From: a virus | Direction: 5' to 3' (one strand) | IMG/VR virus record: IMGVR_UViG_3300009124_000081 | Coordinates: 1-27,450 of that record | DNA length: 27,450 bases | In this document: positions 15,997 to 24,464 of the stretch, in pieces | How positions within the stretch are numbered: position 1 is the first letter of the stretch | How the letters are laid out: the number at the start of each line of letters is the position of its first letter | Position numbers and translations under genes: made by a program | The notes under the pieces: model-generated | The model's database searches: none | What the model saw: the letters and a program-made list of their open reading frames with translations, nothing else | What the model was told of the DNA's origin: nothing

Positions 15997-18900
15997 ATGC
16001 CACAGAAGACTAACCTTAATGTTTCTCCTTATTTTGAGGATTTTGACGACAATAAGAATTTTTATAAAATCCTTTTCCGCCCTGGATATTCTATTCAAGG
16101 CAGGGAGTTAACACAGTTACAATCTGTTTTACAAAATCAAATTGAAAGTTTTGGTAAAAATTCTTTCAAGCAGGGAGAGTTGATTGTACCTGGAGAGGTT
16201 GGACTAAACAATAAATTAGACTATGTAAAACTATCTTCTGTTTCTGAAGTTGCAGTAAACGAAGGTGGTACTATTGTTTACAGAAAGTATGACATTTCAC
16301 AGTTGGTTGGTCAACAACTTAGAGGTCTTACTTCTGGTGTTGTAGCAAATCTTGTCGCGGTACAAACATCAACAGAAACTAGCGCAGATACTTTGTTCGT
16401 TACTTATGTAACAAGTGGTAATGCTGGTAATGAGTCTACTTTTAGACAAGGTGAGACTCTTGAAGTTATTGATGGTGTTAACACTCCTTTGCTGGTAGTT
16501 GGAACAGATGGTAGTGTTCTTCCAACTACTGTTACTGTAGTAAACCCCGATACTCAGGATGTAACTGTTGTAGAAAGTCCCGCAATGGGTTACGCTTCTG
16601 CTGTCAAGGTAGAAGAAGGTATCTATTTCATTAATGGATATTTTGTTCGTAATGATGCAGAACTATTCATTATTGATCCATACTACAATGCACCTTCCGC
16701 AAAAATTGGATTCAAAGTAGAAGAATCTATTGTAACACCCGAAGAAGACTCAAGCCTCTACGATAATGCTATTGGTTCTTCTAACTTCTCTGCTCCTGGT
16801 GCTCATAGATTAAGAATTCAATTAAACCTTGAAAAGTATGGGTTATCTGAGACAACAGATAAAAACTTTATCAAGATTTTAACTGTAAAGAGTGGTGTAA
16901 TCCAAAAGCAAATTAAACCTGCTGATTACACTATTCTAGAAGATACACTAGCAAGAAGAACTTACGATGAGTCTGGTGACTATGTTGTAGATAGATTCGA
17001 TGTTAGTGTCAGAGAATATTACCAGAGTGAAGACAACAATGGTCTGTATGCTCAGGGAGAAGATGGACTAGTTAATGGTCTCTCCCTCCAAGATGCATCC
17101 CAAAAGATGGTTGCAAATATTGGATCAGGTAAAGCATATATTAGAGGATATGAAATTGTCAACAAAGAGACAAAGTATCTTGAAGTAAATAAGGCAAGAG
17201 AGACAGTAGACGCAGAAAATATCACTCTCAAAACTACTGGTCTTCCAACTTACCCAATCACCAACGTTTATGGATCAATTCCATTCAACGCAGAGGGTTC
17301 CGAACTAACTGCATATCCTGATGTAGAACTATACAAAACATTTAACGACGGTACAGCAGGACAGAATATTGAATTTGCCTCTGGTCAAACTTCAGTTGCA
17401 AATCCAAACAGAACTGGAATTGGGACTCGTTCTTCTATTGACAGAAGAGGACAACTTTATGGTGACAGTCTTGCTATTGTCACAGTATATGTTGACATCA
17501 CTAAAGGCGATGACACCCCAAGTCTTATCAACAAAATTAACGTTACTGGTGATTTAGCATTTGAAGATTGCTGTGATGCTAATGGCAAACTATACTTAGC
17601 ATTTACTTATACTGGTGGTGCTCCATCAACATACAAGTCAGTCGATCTGATTGGGTTTGCAATCAAAGAAAGACCAGATATTTTGGTAGCAAAGAGATTT
17701 GCAGAACTTACATTGATGGGCGACAAAGCAGTCTTAAAAGGATTAGTTAGGACTTATGATGTAGATGATTCTAATGGATCCAGAAGACAGTTGTATTTGG
17801 AACCACTAGCAGGAACTGATGATCAAGGAAATGTAGTAGACGCATCTACTAAGATCTTAGGAAATGTTTGGGACCACACAGCAGTTACTACTCCTTTAAT
17901 TGGTGTTGCAAAACCAGGAAACTTCACACTAAAAGAATCTGGATTTGGATTTAACCCAGACTCTGATACTGCTATCTCTAAAGGTAAACTATCTGGTGGA
18001 CAGGTTGCATATAATGGTATCTTTGGTCTTGGTTATTTTGCTCCATCATTTTACACCAAAATTACATTAGATTCTGATATTGAAACAGGAACTTTTGAAA
18101 AAGGAAAGTATATCTTTGGTATTACTAGTGGAGCATATGGTGTTATTGAGGGATCTTCGGGTTCTACCTTCTCTACTGGAAATGAGTTAATGATTACTGC
18201 TCTTTCTGGTAAGTTTATTTCAGGAGAGGTAATTAGAGACGAAGACGAGAATTCAGCAAAAATTGCTACAGACAATACCATCTCACGCTTCGTAGTTAAG
18301 TACAGAGGAAGTGGTGGTTACAATGTAACTACAGGTGGAACTAAAGGAACCGCTGGTATTACTATCAATGGTGTTCCATACGATACATCTAAAGTCAATG
18401 TATTTGGTGATATTGATGGATTTGTTCATGGAATTGATATTCTAAGTAAAGGATCCTTCACACAAACCTACTCACAACCACCTGTTGTAACTGTAGACCT
18501 TCCAACTAGTGGAAGTATAACTACAAGTGTAAAGATTGATGCTATCCTCGTTAGAAACAGTGTACAAACATATACTCCAAATGATGTTAAATCTTTTGGA
18601 TGTTCTTATGGATCTGGCGGAAACAATGTCTTTACTGCTGACCTGGAAACTTCTAAGTCTCCATATGCAAAACTAATCTCTATAACTGATTTTACTTTCA
18701 CTGGAAGCAAAGGATCTAAATTCCTTGAGTGTAATGGATTTAATGGTGACACCACAATCTTCCTGAAGCAAGGAGACTACATCCAGTTTACAGATGCAGA
18801 CTCTGTTGCCGAAAAAGTCATGGTTTCCTATGCAACCAAACCAGAGGGAACACTTAAATCAAGAATCTACTTAGACACTGCACTTGCTGCTGATGTTGTA

Positions 18901-21900
18901 AACGGTAGTGTTGTTAAGGTAGAGTCAAACATTGAGAACTCTTCTAAGGGATCACTGCTATATCCAACTGGTGGAAGTCAGGTTGCAAGCATTTCTCAGA
19001 GCAATGAAGACTCTAAGATTTCATATTTCTACAGAAAAGACTTTATTACCGAAGCAGCATCTAGTGGTGGTAACATTACATTTACAGCACAGTTGCCATT
19101 TGGCACTCAAAGATTTGCTAAATTCTCACCAGAGAACTTTGTAATGACGGTACTAAATCCTGGTTCAGCAACTAAGGTTGCAAAAGGTGATGTAATCTAC
19201 TTAACAGAAGATAACATCGTTTCAGAAAACACCACTGATTTGTCCAGTGGATTAAATGCTGGTAGTGTTAAAGTTAACCTACCACAAGAATTTTTTGGAG
19301 CAACCCAAGAACCATTCCCAACTCTAAAACTAAGTGCAACTTTAGAATTAGATAAAGCAAGACCAAGAATTAAAACTGTTGTAAGAAACAGAAGAATTCT
19401 TATTAAATCTGCTGGAGACAGAACTGTTCCATTGAGAGGAGAGAATTTTGATACCGAAGCAACTAATGTATCAACATACTCTGATGTCTTTAAACTTAAG
19501 TATGTGTATGAAGGCACTTCTTCATCCCCACCAACAATTGACAGTGCTGGCAACTTAGTTTCTGGTGTTGATGTTACTGAGAGATTTACTTTTGATGATG
19601 GACAGAGAGATACATTCTATGATGTATCACGAATTGTTCTAAAACCAGGATTTGAAGCTCCTGTTGGACAACTTGTAGTTGCATTCGATTACTTTGAGCA
19701 CTCACAAGGAGATTTCTGTACCGTAGATAGTTACTTGCATGAAGCTGGCGTAACTTTAGAAGAAATCCCAACATTCAACTCGTCTGTCTATGGCATTGTT
19801 TCTCTTAAGAACGTATTTGACTTCAGACCAAAAGTTGACTCTGCATCTTTCGTAACTGGTTTCCAAGATCAGTCTTCTAGAGAAGCAATCATTAGAAACT
19901 TTATTGGTGAAGGTGGTGTTGCATCTGTTGTTCCTGCACCAGATAAGAACCTTGAGTATACGTTTAAGTTTACTCAAACAGAATTCCTAAACAGAATTGA
20001 TGGTGTCTTCTTAACCAAGAAGGGCAGCTTTGTTCTAAAAGAAGGTAACTCTTCACAGAACCCAACTAAACCAGAACTAATCGATGACGCTATCCCACTT
20101 TATTATCTGTATATTCCTGCGTTTACTACAAGCAGCAAAGATGTAAGAATTTTGCCTGTTGATAATCGTAGATATACAATGAAGGATATTGGTAAACTTG
20201 AGAAGCGCATTGAGCGTCTTGAGTATTATACTACTCTTAGCATTCTAGAGCAACAAGCTCTCAACATGCAGATTAGAGATTCTATTGGATTTGACAGATT
20301 CAAGACAGGATTTGTAGTTGATAATTTTGAAACTCATGGAGTTGGTGAAATTTCATCTGCTGATTACAGATGTGCTGTCGATACCCAACAGTCTGTTCTC
20401 AGAGCACCAAACAAAGAAGACTCTTTACGTTTGTTAGAAGTCAATACAACAACCGATCAAAGATTTGTTAATGGTTATGTCAAGACTGGAGATCTTGTTA
20501 CTCTTCCATATTCAGAACTAGAAGTTCTTGGAAATGATTTTGCAACCAAGACTCTCAATCCAAATCCATTTGTTGCTCTCCAGTATGTTGGAGAAGGTCA
20601 ACTAAGTCCACAGATTGATTCCTGGTATGATGATACCATTGAACCAATTATTGTAGACAACAACACTGGTTTATATTCAATCTTTATTGCAAAGGATGAT
20701 ACTACAGAAACCTTCTCTAGCATCTTCAATTCTTTCATTATTAACTGGGTAGGTTCCAAAGGAACATTTGGTAGCATCACTTCATTTGGCACTACCAATT
20801 CCGATTCTTCGATTGAAAAGGTATCTCAGGCATCTGTATCCAGTAGTTCAAACGTAAGTCCAGATAACAATGAAATTGGTAAGGGTCTTGCTACTGATTC
20901 TGACCAGAAGGGTTCAGTTGCAACTTCACTCAAGTTTTATGCTAGACCAACACCTGTTAAGTTTGCTGTAAAAAGACTAAAACCATTTACTACTGTATAT
21001 CCTTTCCTAGAAGGAAATGATATTTCTAGATGGACATGTCCTGACAGCAGATTTACTGGAATTGCAGGTAACTCTTCTATTGGTTTTAATGCTCCAATTA
21101 CAACTGACGAAAATGGAAACGCTAGCGGTATTATCATCATTCCTGCAGGAAAACCACCAGTAGAGAATGCAACTTGGACTGGAGATGTTAATACAGTATC
21201 ATACGATACTACACAACCAGATCTAAGAATTACAACTGGCATCAAAACTATCAGGTTCACATCTAGTGCAACCAATGAAGCAAAAGATACTGTAGATACC
21301 TACGCTGATTTGAAGTATTATGCTATTGGTAAACTACCTCAAAATCCACCATCAATTAATGCAACTTCTCCTGCTTACTTCAAAGCAAATGAAGGTATCC
21401 AAAAGATTGATAGTGTTACTGATGTTGAGATCAAACCAAATCCACTTGCACAAACTTTCAGCATTGAGGCATTTGAAGGTGGATTGTTTGTAACTAGTGC
21501 AGAACTTTACTTTAATAAGAAGAGCACTAACATCCCCGTAAGAGTATATCTAACAAATACTGAAGTTGACAAACCAGCAAAGCATATCATTCCTGGTGCT
21601 GAGGCAACACTGTCTCCAAATACATTGATTCGTGCATATGCGAATGGAACAACTACATTGACTGTTGGCGAAAACATTGTTGGTTCTCAGTCTGCATGTA
21701 GTGGACCTCTACTTAAAGTTCTTGATTCTACTAACATTGAAGTTACTGCTTCTGCTGATGGAAAAGTAATTGTTTCTAACGACCAAGTTTATACTCTCGT
21801 CTTGTCTAATCACAACGGTAAAGAGTACATCCAAAATGAAGGACTTATTATTGACTCTATCACAGAATACAACAATAAGAACAATACAAATCTTGGTTTA

Positions 21901-24246
21901 ACCATCGCCAAAGATGCTGGTAGAGTAACAGACTTGGAAGTTACTGCAACTGGTCAAAACTACGATTCTGCTTTCTTGACATTTGAAAGTCCACAACTTC
22001 CTGGTGGCAGTCAGGCAAGTGGTGCTGTAAACATCTCGGGGGGAAGAATCTATAACTCTTCTGTATCTCTAGGTGGATCTGGTTACACAGCACCCCCTGC
22101 AATCGTCGTGAAGGGCGTTGGAACTGGCAATGGAGGTGCAGTCATCACCGCCAAACTTACGATTGATACACCCGCTGTTAGAATGGGTGTAGCGGTTGAC
22201 ACAGAGGGTACAACCAACTCAACAATTCCAACTAAATTCAAGTTTAAGAATCCTGTATATCTACAAAATGGTACTAAGTATGCATTGGTTGTAGAAACGG
22301 ATTCAACAGAATATCTACTTTGGGCATCTAGATTAGGTGAGACTGAGATTGTTACCAGTTCTCCTGTGACAACTCAACCTCTACTTGGTTCTGTTTATAA
22401 GGCACAGAACACGGACAACTGGACAGAAGATCTATTTGAAGATCTCAAGTTCAGACTAAATCGTGCAGAGTTTGACACATCGAGAACAGCAAGTTTAAGA
22501 ATTAGTAATGAGAATCCTGGTTTTGAGTATCTCGGCATGAATCCATTTGAGACTAGTGGAGTTTCAGATCAGAACGCAACATCACCACTATTCAAACTTA
22601 ACAATAAGATTGTTAAAGTATATCATAAGAACAATGGAATGGAAGACAGTGGAAAGTCATATGTATTCTTCAAGGGTGCAGATGGAGTAGGTGGTGTTTC
22701 CAGCACACAGTTGAACACTGGTCTATTCAAGGTTTCTAACGTTGGTGTTGATAGTTACAACATTCAAAACGACACAACTGCTTCCAGCAGTGTTAAAGGT
22801 GGCGGTGGTGCTGTTCTAGCAGTTTACAATAGAAAGTTTGAAAGACTATTCCCACAAGTCAACTATCTCTCATTCAGTGATACTAGCATTGTTTCTACTG
22901 TAAAAACTACCAATGTAATTCCTGTAGATTCTAACACTCAGAACTATGTGTCTTACTCTCAGACCACTTATGAAAAGACTTTCTTGAATGAGATTCAGTA
23001 TTTTACAAATCAGAAAGTTATTGCTTCTAGAATCAATCAAGTTCTAAACAATGTAGATCGTTCACTTGAGTATAAGATTGATTTTAGATCCGATGTTTCA
23101 TATCTATCACCAGCAATTGACTTGTCATCTGCTGCTGTAATTACTTCTACAAATAGAATTGAGAAAGCTTCTGGTAAAGAAGACAGATATGGAAGAAGAG
23201 ATGCTCGTTTAATCTTGAAGGATGTTTATTCATTCACTCTTGGTAACTTGAATGGACAGGATATTCTATCCAATCAAGAAGTTAGTATTGAAGCAACTGG
23301 TTCTGCAAATGCTGGATCTGCTGGATCTCAGGCAAAAGGAACTATCGCAAGAGTTGTTGAAGTTGGTGGAGACACAATTGTATATGTAAGAATTTCCACG
23401 GTCAACCCATTCTCCAAAAATGATCAACTATCAATTTCTGGAATCACTGGAACACCAGTTGTAAACTCAGATCCTGTTAAGGTTGAGTTTGGTGGAACGG
23501 GTGGACCAGCAATTCCTAACGTTGGTGCTACTGTAACTGCTAGAAATGTTGGATTTACTGATATCTTTACTGCTAAGATTGAAGGTAAAGTATCGTTCTT
23601 TGATATTAAGAATCAAGAGATTACTGTTAAGAATGATAAGAAACCTTTTGGTTCTACTACATTTGATCAGACACTTTCTGAAGCGTCTATCGTAGAACCA
23701 AGCGTTGCAAGAAGTGGAGAAGGTGTCGAAGATATCTTCCGTGTTGGTGATATTCTATCATACACTAGTCAGGAAGATGATGAATCTGCATACTGGGAAG
23801 TCCAAGAAATCGTCTACACGGATGGTATCGACTACTCACCAGAAATTAGATTCTCCAATAGTTCTTCAGTTGCTAAGTATGTAACCAAAGAAATTTCTAT
23901 TGGTAACCCTGGTACTTCAATCAATGTTAAGTTGACAGCAAATGTCAAAGATATTTCTGATATCCAAGTTCTGTTTAGATACAAGGAATCTTCTAGTCAA
24001 GAATCCTTTGATGTTATTGAATATCAATACTTTAATGGAACTGGTCTACCAGACTTTGATATTGTTGCTACTGCTGAGAATACAATTTCAAGTATTACAG
24101 AGAAGCAAAGTTCTTATCAAGAACTAGAGTATAGTGTATCAGATCTACCAGAGTTCTCATCCTTTGGTATCAAGATTGTTATGAAGTCAGATAATCCTGC
24201 ATTTGTTCCTAAGATTCAAGACATGCGTGCAGTCGCTTCTTACTGA
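15997..24246 (+). CDS. Very large DUF4815-like baseplate/tail-fibre structural protein
   Basis: The 2749-residue product starts like DUF4815 phage proteins: LNVSPYFEDFDDNKNFYKIL followed by FRPGYSIQGRELTQLQS (to about residue 43), then IYFINGYFV and GKAYIRGYEI within the first 400 residues. The middle (about 1258-1485) has LKNVFDFRPKVDSA and an amphipathic helix LEKRIERLEYYTTLS (1401-1415) that looks like a coiled-coil joint. About 1810-1850 contains NPLAQTFSIEAFEGG, and about 2082-2160 contains PVYLQNGTKYALVVE; both look like conserved structural blocks. A GC-rich Gly-Tyr repeat insert lies at 1975-2057. DUF4815 proteins are tail-associated, often baseplate-attached; position after gene 8 corresponds to T4 genes 9-10, but I see no clear T4 similarity. 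It heads a new late transcription unit. Exact function unknown. Confidence 0.82.
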   Translation: MPQKTNLNVSPYFEDFDDNKNFYKILFRPGYSIQGRELTQLQSVLQNQIESFGKNSFKQGELIVPGEVGLNNKLDYVKLSSVSEVAVNEGGTIVYRKYDISQLVGQQLRGLTSGVVANLVAVQTSTETSADTLFVTYVTSGNAGNESTFRQGETLEVIDGVNTPLLVVGTDGSVLPTTVTVVNPDTQDVTVVESPAMGYASAVKVEEGIYFINGYFVRNDAELFIIDPYYNAPSAKIGFKVEESIVTPEEDSSLYDNAIGSSNFSAPGAHRLRIQLNLEKYGLSETTDKNFIKILTVKSGVIQKQIKPADYTILEDTLARRTYDESGDYVVDRFDVSVREYYQSEDNNGLYAQGEDGLVNGLSLQDASQKMVANIGSGKAYIRGYEIVNKETKYLEVNKARETVDAENITLKTTGLPTYPITNVYGSIPFNAEGSELTAYPDVELYKTFNDGTAGQNIEFASGQTSVANPNRTGIGTRSSIDRRGQLYGDSLAIVTVYVDITKGDDTPSLINKINVTGDLAFEDCCDANGKLYLAFTYTGGAPSTYKSVDLIGFAIKERPDILVAKRFAELTLMGDKAVLKGLVRTYDVDDSNGSRRQLYLEPLAGTDDQGNVVDASTKILGNVWDHTAVTTPLIGVAKPGNFTLKESGFGFNPDSDTAISKGKLSGGQVAYNGIFGLGYFAPSFYTKITLDSDIETGTFEKGKYIFGITSGAYGVIEGSSGSTFSTGNELMITALSGKFISGEVIRDEDENSAKIATDNTISRFVVKYRGSGGYNVTTGGTKGTAGITINGVPYDTSKVNVFGDIDGFVHGIDILSKGSFTQTYSQPPVVTVDLPTSGSITTSVKIDAILVRNSVQTYTPNDVKSFGCSYGSGGNNVFTADLETSKSPYAKLISITDFTFTGSKGSKFLECNGFNGDTTIFLKQGDYIQFTDADSVAEKVMVSYATKPEGTLKSRIYLDTALAADVVNGSVVKVESNIENSSKGSLLYPTGGSQVASISQSNEDSKISYFYRKDFITEAASSGGNITFTAQLPFGTQRFAKFSPENFVMTVLNPGSATKVAKGDVIYLTEDNIVSENTTDLSSGLNAGSVKVNLPQEFFGATQEPFPTLKLSATLELDKARPRIKTVVRNRRILIKSAGDRTVPLRGENFDTEATNVSTYSDVFKLKYVYEGTSSSPPTIDSAGNLVSGVDVTERFTFDDGQRDTFYDVSRIVLKPGFEAPVGQLVVAFDYFEHSQGDFCTVDSYLHEAGVTLEEIPTFNSSVYGIVSLKNVFDFRPKVDSASFVTGFQDQSSREAIIRNFIGEGGVASVVPAPDKNLEYTFKFTQTEFLNRIDGVFLTKKGSFVLKEGNSSQNPTKPELIDDAIPLYYLYIPAFTTSSKDVRILPVDNRRYTMKDIGKLEKRIERLEYYTTLSILEQQALNMQIRDSIGFDRFKTGFVVDNFETHGVGEISSADYRCAVDTQQSVLRAPNKEDSLRLLEVNTTTDQRFVNGYVKTGDLVTLPYSELEVLGNDFATKTLNPNPFVALQYVGEGQLSPQIDSWYDDTIEPIIVDNNTGLYSIFIAKDDTTETFSSIFNSFIINWVGSKGTFGSITSFGTTNSDSSIEKVSQASVSSSSNVSPDNNEIGKGLATDSDQKGSVATSLKFYARPTPVKFAVKRLKPFTTVYPFLEGNDISRWTCPDSRFTGIAGNSSIGFNAPITTDENGNASGIIIIPAGKPPVENATWTGDVNTVSYDTTQPDLRITTGIKTIRFTSSATNEAKDTVDTYADLKYYAIGKLPQNPPSINATSPAYFKANEGIQKIDSVTDVEIKPNPLAQTFSIEAFEGGLFVTSAELYFNKKSTNIPVRVYLTNTEVDKPAKHIIPGAEATLSPNTLIRAYANGTTTLTVGENIVGSQSACSGPLLKVLDSTNIEVTASADGKVIVSNDQVYTLVLSNHNGKEYIQNEGLIIDSITEYNNKNNTNLGLTIAKDAGRVTDLEVTATGQNYDSAFLTFESPQLPGGSQASGAVNISGGRIYNSSVSLGGSGYTAPPAIVVKGVGTGNGGAVITAKLTIDTPAVRMGVAVDTEGTTNSTIPTKFKFKNPVYLQNGTKYALVVETDSTEYLLWASRLGETEIVTSSPVTTQPLLGSVYKAQNTDNWTEDLFEDLKFRLNRAEFDTSRTASLRISNENPGFEYLGMNPFETSGVSDQNATSPLFKLNNKIVKVYHKNNGMEDSGKSYVFFKGADGVGGVSSTQLNTGLFKVSNVGVDSYNIQNDTTASSSVKGGGGAVLAVYNRKFERLFPQVNYLSFSDTSIVSTVKTTNVIPVDSNTQNYVSYSQTTYEKTFLNEIQYFTNQKVIASRINQVLNNVDRSLEYKIDFRSDVSYLSPAIDLSSAAVITSTNRIEKASGKEDRYGRRDARLILKDVYSFTLGNLNGQDILSNQEVSIEATGSANAGSAGSQAKGTIARVVEVGGDTIVYVRISTVNPFSKNDQLSISGITGTPVVNSDPVKVEFGGTGGPAIPNVGATVTARNVGFTDIFTAKIEGKVSFFDIKNQEITVKNDKKPFGSTTFDQTLSEASIVEPSVARSGEGVEDIFRVGDILSYTSQEDDESAYWEVQEIVYTDGIDYSPEIRFSNSSSVAKYVTKEISIGNPGTSINVKLTANVKDISDIQVLFRYKESSSQESFDVIEYQYFNGTGLPDFDIVATAENTISSITEKQSSYQELEYSVSDLPEFSSFGIKIVMKSDNPAFVPKIQDMRAVASY

Positions 24247-24464
24247 TGGATTATATTAAAGTAAAGGATCACGATTCACTTGTTCGTGATCCTAAAACTG
24301 GTGCTATTGTTAATGCAAATCGTGGGGAATTTCTCAAACACGTTGAGGCGAGACGTAAGATGTCTCGTATCGAGACTGTAGTTGATGACATAAATAACTT
24401 GAAGGATGAAGTATCTGAAATCAAAGCCTTACTGCGAGAGTTAATCAAAAATGCCAGCAATTAA
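24246..24464 (+). CDS. Small coiled-coil protein of unknown function (72 residues)
   Basis: The start overlaps the previous stop (TGATG at 24244-24248) and the stop overlaps the next gene by 14 bases, so the gene is tightly coupled on both sides. The product begins MDYIKVKDHDSLVRDPKTG, and residues about 36-68 form a heptad-like amphipathic helix (VVDDINNLKDEVSEIKALL) suggesting a coiled coil. No membrane segment or signal peptide is present. I think short proteins with the LVRDxxTGAI motif are common in T4-like marine phages beside fibre genes, but their role is unknown to me; a small structural connector or assembly factor is a guess from location. The 5' part of the mRNA carries a strong hairpin (24265-24293). 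A minus-strand frame covering the same bases is a shadow. Confidence 0.82.
   Translation: MDYIKVKDHDSLVRDPKTGAIVNANRGEFLKHVEARRKMSRIETVVDDINNLKDEVSEIKALLRELIKNASN
24265..24293 (+). other. 10-bp perfect inverted repeat near the start of the 72-residue gene
   Basis: AGGATCACGA (24265-24274) pairs perfectly with TCGTGATCCT (24284-24293) around the nine-base loop TTCACTTGT. On the plus strand it is followed by AAAACTGG, not by a T-run, so it is not an ordinary terminator. It lies inside codons 7-16. Confidence 0.75.
24389..24396 (+). promoter_or_regulatory. Candidate internal late promoter CATAAATA
   Basis: CATAAATA matches NATAAATA exactly and lies 54 bases before the ATG of the fibre-like gene, inside the coiled-coil gene. 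It may give extra transcripts of the fibre gene. In an AT-rich genome an eight-base match can occur by chance, so support is only moderate. Confidence 0.4.

Noticed and set aside
19197-19553. Minus-strand open frame of 118 codons
   Set aside because: Antisense inside the DUF4815-like gene with no regulatory signals; the plus frame has clear protein character.
20937-21275. Minus-strand open frame of 112 codons
   Set aside because: Antisense inside the DUF4815-like gene; hydrophobic content follows from reverse reading of Thr/Asn codons.
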